The notes below the pieces were generated by a model. The model saw only the letters and a program-made list of their open reading frames with translations, searched no databases and had not been told where the DNA came from. A DNA stretch of 64,000 nt from Actinobacillus lignieresii (GTDB lineage Bacteria; Pseudomonadota; Gammaproteobacteria; Enterobacterales; Pasteurellaceae): contig NZ_UFRM01000001.1 of the NCBI RefSeq assembly GCF_900444945.1, positions 816,501-880,500 of the forward strand. Reading direction: 5' to 3'. Shown in pieces: positions 31,497 through 40,129 of the stretch. The position numbers were made by a program, and so were the translations under genes. Each line of letters begins with the position of its first letter. Within the stretch, counting starts at the first letter, position 1.

Positions 31497-32220
31497 GCTC
31501 GCCCTCCACACACTGATTAGAGAGCATATTCAATAGTTGCTGTTCTAATTGCCATTGTTCGGCATCTGAACCAAAACGAGGTGCGTTGTTTGACGGTTCA
31601 ATCACATTCGATAATTGTGCAGGTTGATGTTTAAGAATATAGATTTGATCGGCAAGACGAATCGCTTCTTGCGGGTCGTGAGTGATTAACAGCACGGTTT
31701 TATCGGCTAAAAGCTGTGCCGCCAGTTGTTGTAACTGCAAACGTGTAACCGTATCCAAGGCGGAAAACGGCTCGTCCATCAGAATAAGATCCGCATCTTG
31801 CATCAAGGTACGAGCTAAAGCCACTCGTTGACGTTGTCCGCCGGAAAGTTGGTAACAGGGCTTATTTTTATGCTCCGACATTTTTACCGCCGCTAACAAT
31901 TGCTCTGCCTTAGCTAAGGTTTCCGCATTTTTCTTACCTTGCAAATGAGCGGCTAATTGCACGCTATCCAATACCGATAGCCAAGGAAATAAGGAATCTT
32001 GCTGAGCCAGCCACGCAATTTTCGTATCAGAGGCAAGTTTGATTGAACCGATTGACGTTGTTTCCAATCCGGCAATTAAACGCAATAAGGTTGATTTACC
32101 GATCCCAGATGCACCGAGTAAAGCGCACCATTTGCCTTTCGGCAATACGAAGTCGAAGTTATTAAAAATAACCTGCTGTTTGAATGCAAAATGCAACTGA
32201 TGAATTTCGATACAATTCAT
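31489..32220 (-). CDS. thiZ: thiamine-precursor ABC transporter ATPase
   Basis: ABC ATPase of 243 residues. Walker A is GASGIGKST, signature LSGGQRQRVALAR, Walker B LILMDEPFSALD, and the H-loop LLITHDPQEA. It is the first gene after the TPP riboswitch. The start region carries complementary segments able to hide or free its ribosome-binding site (see the regulatory entry). Confidence 0.88.
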   Translation of the reverse strand: MNCIEIHQLHFAFKQQVIFNNFDFVLPKGKWCALLGASGIGKSTLLRLIAGLETTSIGSIKLASDTKIAWLAQQDSLFPWLSVLDSVQLAAHLQGKKNAETLAKAEQLLAAVKMSEHKNKPCYQLSGGQRQRVALARTLMQDADLILMDEPFSALDTVTRLQLQQLAAQLLADKTVLLITHDPQEAIRLADQIYILKHQPAQLSNVIEPSNNAPRFGSDAEQWQLEQQLLNMLSNQCVEGEHV

Positions 32221-32223
32221 TGA

Positions 32224-32287
32224 ATACCTCGAAAAATAGGTATGAAAAACGACCGCTAATTAACGGCTAAAATGAATTGAACGAGGT
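32224..32287 (-). promoter_or_regulatory. possible riboswitch expression platform at the thiZ start
   Basis: The ribosome-binding site of thiZ lies in CGAGGT. On the transcript it can pair with the adjacent ATACCT (AGGTAT, plus-strand 32224-32229 with 32238-32243), or with an upstream ACCTCG (plus-strand 32282-32287 with 32226-32231). These exclusive pairings would suit translational control. No strong intrinsic terminator lies between aptamer and start. Confidence 0.45.
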
Positions 32288-32335
32288 GAATTTAATGAAA
32301 AAAAGATTGGAATAATTGAAATGAAAATAAGCATA

Positions 32336-32411
32336 TTAGTTTCCTACGTCAGTACTAACTGTATCAGGTTCACGGGTTTAATCTCAGCTTCTTAAGAAGC
32401 ACCCCGACTAA
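32336..32411 (-). promoter_or_regulatory. TPP riboswitch (THI box) of the thi operon
   Basis: The transcript contains the conserved THI-box parts in order: CGGGGTGC, a P3 hairpin closed by GCTTCTTAAGAAGC, GCTGAGA, ACCCGTGAACCTGAT and the 3' TAGGAAACTAA. TTAGT at the 5' end pairs with ACTAA at the 3' end as P1. It binds thiamine pyrophosphate and should switch off thiZ through thiE when TPP is abundant. Confidence 0.96.
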
Positions 32412-32422
32412 AAATTAGTACC

Positions 32423-32451
32423 AGTTTAAAGAAATTATCGAGAAAAGCCAA
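32423..32451 (-). promoter_or_regulatory. predicted sigma-70 promoter of the thi operon
   Basis: On the minus strand, TTGGCT (-35, plus 32446-32451) and TAAACT (-10, plus 32423-32428) are separated by 17 bases. They sit just upstream of the riboswitch aptamer. Each hexamer matches 4 of 6 consensus bases. Confidence 0.5.
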
Positions 32452-32548
32452 CCGTTTGCTTAAAAAAATGAGAGAAATCTCACAGATTTAATTAGCAAGC
32501 GGTCTAATTTTATTCAAAATTAACAAAATCCGTACTTATCGCCGGATA

Positions 32549-32583
32549 TAAAAAAGCGATAACACCATAAGATATTATCGCTT
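32549..32583 (-). terminator. terminator of the AGCS symporter gene
   Basis: Nine-bp stem AAGCGATAA / TTATCGCTT with a 12-base loop, followed on the minus strand by TTTTTAT, downstream of the symporter stop. Confidence 0.85.
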
Positions 32584-32610
32584 CTTTAGCTAATGCCAAT
32601 AGGTTATTTA

Positions 32611-34059
32611 TTAATCTTCTTTAGACTTCCAAATTAACGGATCCACACCGCGATGAATTAAATCTTGATGTTCTTCAATCTTAAAGACCGGCTCTTGTCC
32701 TGCTTTGACTTGGCGAACATAATCTTTTAATAAACGCCATACGATTGGCGCAAGAATCAAGATTGCAATTAAGTTAATCACCGCCATAGAAGCCATTACC
32801 GTATCGGCAAACGCCCAAACGATACCGCCGTCACGCACCGCACCGAAGTACACGAAGAACAACACAACCGCACGGAAAGCCCACACAAACCAAGGTTTGT
32901 TTTTGATATAACGAATATTAGTTTCCGCATAAGCATAGTTACCGATAATTGAGGTATAGCAGAATAATAACAAAATAAACGCTAAAAAATGTACGCCGAA
33001 CTCGCCTAAATGGTATTGTAATGCGGTTTGAGTAAGTTCAACGCCTTTTAAGGTATCGCTACCGTAATTATCCGACATCAAAATAATAACTGCCGTACAG
33101 GTACAAACCACCATGGTATCGACAAATACGCCTAACATTTGGATTAAACCTTGGCTTGCCGGATGTTTCGCATCGGACGTCGCCGCTGAATTCGGTGCGG
33201 AACCCATACCGGCTTCATTTGAGAATAAACCGCGTTTAATCCCCATCAACATCGTTTTTGAAACTAAAGCACCGAACATACCGCCTGCAGCCGCTGAAAA
33301 ATCGAACGCACTGTCAATAATTAATCCGAATACCGCCGGAACACGTTCGATATTCATACCTAAAATAATGACCGCAATGATCAGATAAAATAATGCCATC
33401 ATCGGCACGATTTTAGCGGAAACTTGCCCGATAAGTTTTACCCCGCCGGAAATAATAATACCGGTTACAATTACCAATATTAAACCGATATATTGTCCGT
33501 CCCATTCCCATGCTTTACTGGTCGCCGCCACAATCGAGTTGGATTGCACCGCATTAAAAGCAAAACCGAAGGTAAAAATTAATGTAATCGCAAATGCAAT
33601 CGCCATCGGTTTAAATTTCAAACCGCGCGTAATATAGTATGCGGGGCCGCCGCGGAACATACCGTTCGGATCACGCGTTTTATATAGTTGGGCAAGCGAA
33701 GATTCCGCAAATGCCGAACTCATTCCCATTAAAGCGGTAACCCACATCCAGAATACCGCACCCGGACCGCCTAAAGCGATAGCGGTTGCCACCCCACCGA
33801 TATTACCGACACCGACACGGCTGGCTAAACCGGTTGTAAACGCTTGGAAAGGCGTTAAAGATTTCCCTTCCGCTGAACGTCCGCCCCACATTTCACGTAA
33901 ACTACGAGGTAATAAACGCAGTTGAACAAAGCCGGTGGTAATCGTAAAAAACAGCCCCGTTCCTAAAAGGATTAAAATAGTGATGTCCCAAAGCGGACCG
34001 TCAATCGTATTCACAATCCATGTCAGGACATTTTCAAAACCCGAAACAATAAAATCCAT
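32611..34059 (-). CDS. alanine/glycine:cation symporter (AGCS family)
   Basis: Sodium-coupled uptake of alanine or glycine at the inner membrane. Roughly ten to eleven membrane segments; family motifs are GVGNIGGVATAIALGGPGA, GMSSAFAESSLAQLY, RGGPAYYI and KRGLFSNEAGMGSAPNSAA. The frame is open to 34149, but AGAGGT seven bases before the ATG at 34059 (MDFIVSGFENV) marks the true start, giving 482 residues. A PurR-like box lies 30-47 bases upstream of that start, which favours glycine as a substrate. Confidence 0.93.
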   Translation of the reverse strand: MDFIVSGFENVLTWIVNTIDGPLWDITILILLGTGLFFTITTGFVQLRLLPRSLREMWGGRSAEGKSLTPFQAFTTGLASRVGVGNIGGVATAIALGGPGAVFWMWVTALMGMSSAFAESSLAQLYKTRDPNGMFRGGPAYYITRGLKFKPMAIAFAITLIFTFGFAFNAVQSNSIVAATSKAWEWDGQYIGLILVIVTGIIISGGVKLIGQVSAKIVPMMALFYLIIAVIILGMNIERVPAVFGLIIDSAFDFSAAAGGMFGALVSKTMLMGIKRGLFSNEAGMGSAPNSAATSDAKHPASQGLIQMLGVFVDTMVVCTCTAVIILMSDNYGSDTLKGVELTQTALQYHLGEFGVHFLAFILLLFCYTSIIGNYAYAETNIRYIKNKPWFVWAFRAVVLFFVYFGAVRDGGIVWAFADTVMASMAVINLIAILILAPIVWRLLKDYVRQVKAGQEPVFKIEEHQDLIHRGVDPLIWKSKED

Positions 34060-34088
34060 CAAAGACCTCTTATAGTATGAAAAATAAA

Positions 34089-34106
34089 AACGAAAACGTT
34101 TGCATT
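34089..34106 (-). promoter_or_regulatory. PurR-like operator upstream of the AGCS symporter
   Basis: On the minus strand the sequence reads TGCAAACGTTTTCGTT, which fits the PurR consensus ACGCAAACGTTTTCGT except at the left edge. It lies just upstream of the symporter start. A purR gene is not in the window. Confidence 0.6.
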
Positions 34107-34158
34107 TTAATGATTTTTTAACTTTTGAAAAGATCTTTAATCTTTCCATTAGTAAAAT

Positions 34159-35154
34159 CTATCGTTTGAATAAACCCGCTCCGCCGGATGTTTCGATAAA
34201 ACTACTATGGAACAAGGTAACACCAAAGATAACCAATATCATACCAACGAGAATTTTTAAAATTAGCATCGCTTGCCGACTGGTCTGTTCTGATATATAC
34301 CACGTACTTAAACGTATCGCCCTGTTACGTGCGATAATCACTAACCATGCAAAGAGCGTTAGTGTCATACCGGTACCTATTGCCATCGCTAATGCGGATA
34401 GCATTCCCCAAGCATAAATATCTAAGGTATAGGCGAGAAATAACACCAAGATCGCACCGGAACACGGTCTGGCACCGATACTTAAGATTACCATCGCTTG
34501 AGCTTTCCAATCTTTTGCTTGGTGTATTTGGGTTGAAGACGGCAAGTGCTGATGTCCGCAACCGCAATTCTCGGTATGTAAATGTTTTTGAGGTCTGATA
34601 AGCGGTGTGATTTTGCTATTTTTTTGCAAGTTTATTGCGGAAATTCGCTGAATTTTAGGAATGGTATCGGATTTGCGCTTAAACGCTTTTAAGGCTTGGT
34701 AGCACCAATAGATGCCAAATAAGATCATCAAAACAAAGCTGCCTCGTTCCACCCATTTTAAGGTGAGATTAAAGTAGCTGCGTGAAAGGGTAAAAGCGAC
34801 GACGATAATCGAAACCAGCGTAATTGCCGCAAAACCTTGCGCCAATGCGGACAGAAAGCTGATTTTCATCGCCTGATTCAGTTTCGTTTTTTCGAACGAT
34901 AAGTAACCGGTTAAAATAAACTTACCATGTCCCGGGCCGACCGCATGAAATACACCGTATAAAAAGCTGATAATCAGCAAGGTAATACCGGCTTGCTGAC
35001 GATTCTCACTCAGACTGGTCATCGCCGCGGAAATCTGCTGATTGAAACTTTTCTGCCACTCCAATACTTTGAAAAGAAATAGGGAATAATTGTTATAAAC
35101 GGTAAAAAATAATAAAAAACAGACCGCTATCCATACAATGTGCTTTACTCGCAT
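34159..35154 (-). CDS. NicO-family nickel/cobalt transporter
   Basis: Membrane protein of 331 residues with about six to seven helices. The family motifs are FHAVGPGHGKFILTGYL (His-rich helix) and SIGARPCSGAILVLF. Between them is a cytosolic or periplasmic His/Cys loop, LHTENCGCGHQHL, suited to metal binding. RcnA-type efflux and NicO uptake proteins share this fold; direction cannot be settled here. It overlaps the upstream DUF1007 gene by ten bases, a common pairing. Confidence 0.85.
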   Translation of the reverse strand: MRVKHIVWIAVCFLLFFTVYNNYSLFLFKVLEWQKSFNQQISAAMTSLSENRQQAGITLLIISFLYGVFHAVGPGHGKFILTGYLSFEKTKLNQAMKISFLSALAQGFAAITLVSIIVVAFTLSRSYFNLTLKWVERGSFVLMILFGIYWCYQALKAFKRKSDTIPKIQRISAINLQKNSKITPLIRPQKHLHTENCGCGHQHLPSSTQIHQAKDWKAQAMVILSIGARPCSGAILVLFLAYTLDIYAWGMLSALAMAIGTGMTLTLFAWLVIIARNRAIRLSTWYISEQTSRQAMLILKILVGMILVIFGVTLFHSSFIETSGGAGLFKR

Positions 35155-35786
35155 ACCGCTACCACCTTTTGAGCAAATTGCGCCCCCAGTGTATTATCTT
35201 CGCCTTCAGGCATATCAGGTGTTTGCGTTTTATCCAAACTTGAAGCGTATAAACGTAACTCGCTATTCACTTTAGGTTGTTCAAGCGTTGCTTTACATGC
35301 CGAATTACTGATAGTCAAATCCGCTTTGTTATTATATTCCATTGCCATATAGTAACTCGGTTCATAGGTATAAAGGCGAATCGGATTGTTTTTTAGATCA
35401 TAAGGTCGGCTTAAATAAAAGGTAACATAAAAGATAACTTTATTTCCGGCAATCCTAAAAGTCGTATTTGACGGTTTTGTCGTAAATTTTAACGGTTCGT
35501 CTTTGGCATTATACAAATAACTGAAATAGTGGTTTTCAATCGCCGTTTGTACCATTTCCGCCGTAATGGATTTCTTTGTCGCTTCTCTATCCGAACTGCT
35601 TTTCACCTCATAAATCAGTTCGGCCGAAGCAATTTCATCCATCGTCCATTCCATTTGAAAACCTTTCAGGGATGTTCCCTCTACTAGAATTTTATTTTTA
35701 AGGTCAAGAAAGGAATGGGGATGTGCCGCTACTTGTGTAGAAACAAATGAAATGAAACAAAAAAACGCAAATTTAATTAATTTCAT
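35145..35786 (-). CDS. DUF1007 periplasmic protein, partner of the NicO transporter
   Basis: Protein of 213 residues with a clear signal peptide (about 1-21). Cleavage after VAA would leave His-Pro-His-Ser-Phe at the mature N-terminus, a possible metal-binding end. DUF1007 genes typically sit next to NicO-family transporters, as here (ten-base overlap). Biochemical function unknown; metal delivery or capture is inference. The gene starts just after the rnpB terminator. Confidence 0.8.
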   Translation of the reverse strand: MKLIKFAFFCFISFVSTQVAAHPHSFLDLKNKILVEGTSLKGFQMEWTMDEIASAELIYEVKSSSDREATKKSITAEMVQTAIENHYFSYLYNAKDEPLKFTTKPSNTTFRIAGNKVIFYVTFYLSRPYDLKNNPIRLYTYEPSYYMAMEYNNKADLTISNSACKATLEQPKVNSELRLYASSLDKTQTPDMPEGEDNTLGAQFAQKVVAVCE

Positions 35787-35807
35787 TAATTCTCCTTATA
35801 AAAGCAA

Positions 35808-35835
35808 AAAGCGAACAAGTCACCCTGTTCGCTTT
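35808..35835 (-). terminator. rnpB terminator
   Basis: Ten-bp stem AAAGCGAACA / TGTTCGCTTT with an eight-base loop, followed on the minus strand by TTTGCTTTT, about 12 bases past the RNase P RNA 3' end. Confidence 0.88.
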
Positions 35836-35847
35836 CCTAAAAAATAA

Positions 35848-36231
<384 letters not shown>

Positions 36232-36240
36232 AGAATAGCG

Positions 36241-36269
36241 AGTATAGCGGATTTGCAAAGTTTTGCCAA
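36241..36269 (-). promoter_or_regulatory. rnpB promoter
   Basis: On the minus strand TTGGCA, a 17-base spacer, then TATACT, ending nine bases before the RNase P RNA 5' end. Both hexamers match 5 of 6 consensus bases. Confidence 0.8.
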
Positions 36270-36309
36270 TATTTAACCGCTTGTTCGACTAATTATTGGC
36301 AAATAAAAA

Positions 36310-36337
36310 AGGATTAAGTTCCGAAAAACTTAATCCT
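36310..36337 (-). terminator. rplY terminator
   Basis: Eleven-bp stem AGGATTAAGTT / AACTTAATCCT with a six-base loop and a minus-strand tail TTTTTTATTT. Confidence 0.9.
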
Positions 36338-36363
36338 CTTGCTAATTCACATTACGAGCTAAA

Positions 36364-36651
36364 TTAAGCGCGTTTGAAGTCTAAGTGAACTAATTTTGGT
36401 TTGGTCGGGTGACGTTGAATCGCTTGTACTTTAACTTGCTCTTCTTTACCCGCTACAACGATAGTTAATACTTCGTTATAGAACGCATCGTGTGCTTGTG
36501 CGTTGTTCACTTTATCGTGATCTAAGATGATTGATACAGGCTCTGCGTTACCACCGTAGATAATCGCAGGAACTTGACCATTGTGACGCAGGCGGCGGCT
36601 CGCACCCTTACCTTGCGCAGAACGAACTTCAGCTTCAAATTTGAATGACAT
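36364..36651 (-). CDS. rplY: 50S ribosomal protein L25
   Basis: 5S rRNA-binding protein, 95 residues (E. coli 94), the short single-domain form. It contains [20 protein letters not shown] and the C-terminal [16 protein letters not shown]. Monocistronic with its own promoter and terminator. Confidence 0.97.
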
Positions 36652-36760
36652 TGTTTGATTCTCTTAAAGTAAAAAGGAACATAACGTTCCGTGAATATAA
36701 AAAATAGCAGGCGACCCAGCTATTTCACAAAATAATTTCGGCTAAAAAAGCCGAGTGCGT

Positions 36761-36789
36761 ATTCTACGCACTTTTTTACCAAAATGCAA
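36761..36789 (-). promoter_or_regulatory. predicted rplY promoter
   Basis: Minus-strand TTGCAT, 17-base spacer, TAGAAT. The -10 lies inside a palindrome (AGTGCGTA / TACGCACT), and a second small hairpin (TCGGCT / AGCCGA) follows in the leader of about 100 nt. Confidence 0.5.
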
Positions 36790-36794
36790 AACAA

Positions 36795-36820
36795 AAAGAG
36801 GCGAATAATCTCGCCTCTTT
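36795..36820 (-). terminator. malic enzyme terminator
   Basis: Ten-bp stem AAAGAGGCGA / TCGCCTCTTT with a six-base loop and minus-strand tail TTTTTGTTTT. Confidence 0.9.
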
Positions 36821-36836
36821 CAATTATTTTAAACCG

Positions 36837-38105
36837 TTAAGCGATAAGCGCTTTCACTTGTTTTGCATACGCATCCCAATCGGTAATCGGGCGAGTCGCA
36901 ACGCCTGAATCCATCGCAGCTTTAGCAACCTCTGATGAAACCGCCACGATTAAACGTGGATCAAATGGTGTCGGGATGACATAATCCGGACCGAATGATA
37001 ATTCACCGTAGGTTGATAACACTTCAAACGGAACCGGCTCTTTCGCTAAGTTTGCGATTGCGTGTGCCGCCGCCATTTTCATTTCTTCATTAATCGTGGT
37101 TGCGCCTACGTCTAACGCACCGCGGAATAAATACGGGAAGCAAAGTACATTATTTACTTGGTTAGGATAATCCGAACGACCGGTACATACGATTGCATCC
37201 GCACGTGCCGCTTTCGCTTCGTGTGGTGTGGTTTCCGGCACAGGATTCGCTAACGCAAGAATTAACGGATCTTTCGCCATGGTTTTGATCATATCTTGAG
37301 TTAATGCGCCCGCTTTAGAACAACCTAAGAATACGTCCGCTCCCGCGACCGCATCCGCAAGGGTACGCCAACCGTTATCTTCAATCGCATAGAATTGTTT
37401 GGTTTCGTCCATATTATCGCCGCGACCTTGGTAAATTACCCCTTTAGAATCGCACATGGTAATATTTTCTTTTTTGAAACCTAAAGAACGTAATAAGTTG
37501 GTACAAGCAATCGCAGACGCACCCGCACCGTTTACCACTAAACGCACTTCGCCAATATCTTTACCTACGATTTGTAAACCGTTTACTGCCGCCGCACCTA
37601 CGATAATTGCCGTGCCGTGTTGGTCGTCGCGGAATACAGGAATACCCATACGCTCACGTAATTTTTTCTCGATATAGAAACATTCCGGTGCTTTGATATC
37701 TTCTAAGTTGATCCCGCCGAAAGTCGGTTCTAACGATGCGATAATATCGACTAATTTATCCGGATCGTGTTCGTTAATTTCGATATCAAAAACATCAACG
37801 CCGGCAAATTTTTTGAATAATACGCCTTTACCTTCCATTACCGGTTTGGACGCCAATGCACCGATATTACCTAAACCGAGTACCGCAGTGCCGTTTGAAA
37901 TAACCGCTACTAAGTTACCACGAGCGGTATAACGACGAGCAGCAGCGGGATCCTTCTCGATTGCCAAGCAAGGTTCGGCAACGCCCGGAGAATACGCTAA
38001 GGCTAAATCATGTTGCGTTGCAAGTGATTTAGTCGGCGTAACCGAAATTTTGCCCGGTACCGGAAATTCGTGGAAGTCTAATGCTTGTTGTTTTAAATCG
38101 CTCAT
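36837..38105 (-). CDS. malic enzyme, short form without phosphotransacetylase domain
   Basis: Oxidative decarboxylation of malate to pyruvate. Malic-enzyme N and NAD-binding domains are complete: [63 protein letters not shown] and [20 protein letters not shown]. The protein ends at about 422 residues after the second domain, so it lacks the PTA-like half of E. coli MaeB (759 residues). Start: AAGGATG before the ATG at 38105 ([13 protein letters not shown]); the frame is open to 38171. Cofactor preference (NAD or NADP) not assigned. Confidence 0.92.
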   Translation of the reverse strand: MSDLKQQALDFHEFPVPGKISVTPTKSLATQHDLALAYSPGVAEPCLAIEKDPAAARRYTARGNLVAVISNGTAVLGLGNIGALASKPVMEGKGVLFKKFAGVDVFDIEINEHDPDKLVDIIASLEPTFGGINLEDIKAPECFYIEKKLRERMGIPVFRDDQHGTAIIVGAAAVNGLQIVGKDIGEVRLVVNGAGASAIACTNLLRSLGFKKENITMCDSKGVIYQGRGDNMDETKQFYAIEDNGWRTLADAVAGADVFLGCSKAGALTQDMIKTMAKDPLILALANPVPETTPHEAKAARADAIVCTGRSDYPNQVNNVLCFPYLFRGALDVGATTINEEMKMAAAHAIANLAKEPVPFEVLSTYGELSFGPDYVIPTPFDPRLIVAVSSEVAKAAMDSGVATRPITDWDAYAKQVKALIA

Positions 38106-38421
38106 GGATACATCCTTAACATAAATAAGATTTTTGATGATGTGTATTTTCTTTATCTTTATCCATAGCACATTATTTCATACGCTTCTTATGCTACAAA
38201 TAAAACGGTCGAATTGTACTGTAAAAGTTATTGTTTTTGTGTGATTTAGATCTAATTTTTAACATTTTCTTAAAGATAACAAAAAACGATAAGACTTGGC
38301 AAAGTTTATACTCGACCTTACTCAAAAAATTACTCTAATTAGGTAGAAATTATCGGTAAGTTGTTTTTCGGCTTGATTCTTTGGCTTTACTCATTCAAGA
38401 TGATAAAACAAATACGTATTT
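38106..38421. other. divergent region between malic enzyme and ElyC-like gene
   Basis: AT-rich, no ORF of note. TGTGATTTAGATCTAA at 38240-38255 resembles a CRP site (TGTGA then TCtaA, 7 of 10 core bases). No complete promoter was convincing. Confidence 0.4.
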
Positions 38422-39180
38422 ATGTTCAAAATTATGCTATTACTGACCAAACTCATTACCGCTATTATTCTGCCGCCATTTAATGCTCTGATTTTATGGA
38501 TTTTTTCTTTATTTCTCCATAAATTACAATTCAAAAAGCTGAGCTATTTTTGCACCACATTAGGTATGGCGATTCTCTATATTTGTAGTACGCCGTATTT
38601 CTCTCATCAATTGATTCAAGCGGTCACTTTTAGTGAAAAACTTACCATTGAGGATTATAAAAAGGCGCAAGCGATTGTAGTGTTGGGGGGAGGGGTACGT
38701 AACAGTCACGAATTATTCGGTCGTTATGCGATTGCCGCCGCACCGTTAGAACGTATGCGTTATGCGGCTTATTTACATAAACAGACCGGTTTACCGATTT
38801 TAGTGACCGGCGGAAGCCCTGAAGGCAGAGAACCGGAAGCGAAAATTATGGCGCAAGAATTACACGATTTCTTTAATGTTTCGGTAAAATGGGTCGAATC
38901 AGCATCCAATACGACTGAAGAAAATGCCATATTAAGTAAAGCGATGCTTAAACAGGAAGGTATCGATCGCATTATCTTAGTTACGAATCAGTGGCATATG
39001 AAAAGAGCGAAAATGTTATTTGAACGTGAGGGATTTAACGTACTTGCCGCCGGCACCACCGCTCATCAAGCGCTTGATATCGGTATTTTACCCTTTATTC
39101 CGCAAGCGCAAGCCTTACAGAACAGTAGCATTGCACTTAAAGAGTGGATTGGTTATTGGAAAGAAAAACTGATCGGATAA
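38422..39180 (+). CDS. ElyC/YdcF-like DUF218 membrane protein
   Basis: Protein of 252 residues with two N-terminal membrane segments (about 5-30 and 38-60) and a DUF218 domain: AIVVLGGGVR, LPILVTGGSPEGREPEAKIM, ESASNTTEENAILSKAMLK and IILVTNQWHMKRAKMLF. E. coli ElyC, with this architecture, affects envelope biogenesis at low temperature. The exact reaction is unknown. The coding sequence has a G6-A-G4 run at 38685-38695 that encodes the Leu-Gly-Gly-Gly motif. Confidence 0.82.
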   Translation: MFKIMLLLTKLITAIILPPFNALILWIFSLFLHKLQFKKLSYFCTTLGMAILYICSTPYFSHQLIQAVTFSEKLTIEDYKKAQAIVVLGGGVRNSHELFGRYAIAAAPLERMRYAAYLHKQTGLPILVTGGSPEGREPEAKIMAQELHDFFNVSVKWVESASNTTEENAILSKAMLKQEGIDRIILVTNQWHMKRAKMLFEREGFNVLAAGTTAHQALDIGILPFIPQAQALQNSSIALKEWIGYWKEKLIG

Positions 39181-39190
39181 TTAGCATAAT

Positions 39191-39211
39191 AAAGCCCCGT
39201 TTGAGGGCTTT
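39191..39211. terminator. hairpin between ElyC-like gene and rimK
   Basis: Seven-bp stem AAAGCCC / GGGCTTT between converging genes; the minus-strand tail is TTATTAT, so it suits rimK best. Confidence 0.65.
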
Positions 39212-39214
39212 GTA

Positions 39215-40129
39215 CTAAAGTGAATGAATCAGATGTTCGATCATCAAACCGGCAATATCAATACCGCTTGCCTGTTCAATCCCTTCCAGCCCCGGGCTGG
39301 CATTTACTTCCAATACCAACAATCCGCTATCGGAACGAATCAGATCAACACCCGCCACGCTAAGCCCGATGGCGTTTGCCGCTTTTACCGCAAGCTGCTG
39401 TTCCGCTTCAGTTAATGCTATCAGTTGTGCTTTACCGCCTAAATGGATATTTGCACGAAATTCGCCCTCATTACTTGAACGTTGCATCGCCGCCACGACA
39501 CGATCTCCGATGACAAACGCTCGAATATCCTGCCCTTTTGACTCCGCTACGAAATCTTGCAGCAAATAAGTTAATTTCGCTTGCTGTAAAACCCCTAAGA
39601 CACTTTGGGCGGTTTGTTTGCTCTCGGCTAACATAACCCCTACACCTTGCGAACCGGATAAGGTTTTCGTTATCAACGGGAACTGATGTTGGGCTAAATG
39701 TCCGTCCATCGAACACAGTTCTCCGGCTAACGAACTTGCCGGCACTGCAATTTGTGCGGCAACTAAAACTTGTAAACTTAGCCATTTATCTCGTGCCAAA
39801 GCGAAAGCGGTCGAATTATTTAATACTTTTACCCGTTTCGCTTCAAAATAACGCAAAACTCGACATCCCATTTCCGTACTGGTTGTGCCGAAACGAGGCA
39901 ACACCGCATCATAATCGGGTAATAATTGCGGAAGCGGTCGATTTTTATCGTAAATTTCCCCTGTTTGGTAATAGAGCCGCAATACGGATTGACCTTGCTC
40001 CACCGCTAATTTTATTAACATTCGATTCGGGTCGAGAATATCTAAGCTAATTCCCCGTTGCTCACAAGCCTGTTGTAAACGTTGGCAACTGTATAAACGA
40101 GGCTCACGACACAACATTAAAAATTTCAT
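39215..40129 (-). CDS. rimK: ribosomal protein S6 glutamate ligase RimK
   Basis: ATP-grasp ligase adding glutamates to the C-terminus of S6. It is 304 residues. LYSCQRLQQACEQRGI at the N-terminus, GSQGVGVMLAESKQTAQSVL, KGQDIRAFVIGDRVVAAMQR and LEVNASPGLEGIEQASGIDI match E. coli RimK closely. The ATG overlaps the nfsA stop (ATGA), and nfsA-rimK neighbourhood is conserved in enterics. Confidence 0.92.
   Translation of the reverse strand: MKFLMLCREPRLYSCQRLQQACEQRGISLDILDPNRMLIKLAVEQGQSVLRLYYQTGEIYDKNRPLPQLLPDYDAVLPRFGTTSTEMGCRVLRYFEAKRVKVLNNSTAFALARDKWLSLQVLVAAQIAVPASSLAGELCSMDGHLAQHQFPLITKTLSGSQGVGVMLAESKQTAQSVLGVLQQAKLTYLLQDFVAESKGQDIRAFVIGDRVVAAMQRSSNEGEFRANIHLGGKAQLIALTEAEQQLAVKAANAIGLSVAGVDLIRSDSGLLVLEVNASPGLEGIEQASGIDIAGLMIEHLIHSL

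Noticed and set aside
38685-38695. G6-A-G4 run in the ElyC-like gene as a phase-variation tract
   Set aside because: Too short for typical slippage and it encodes the conserved GGG motif.
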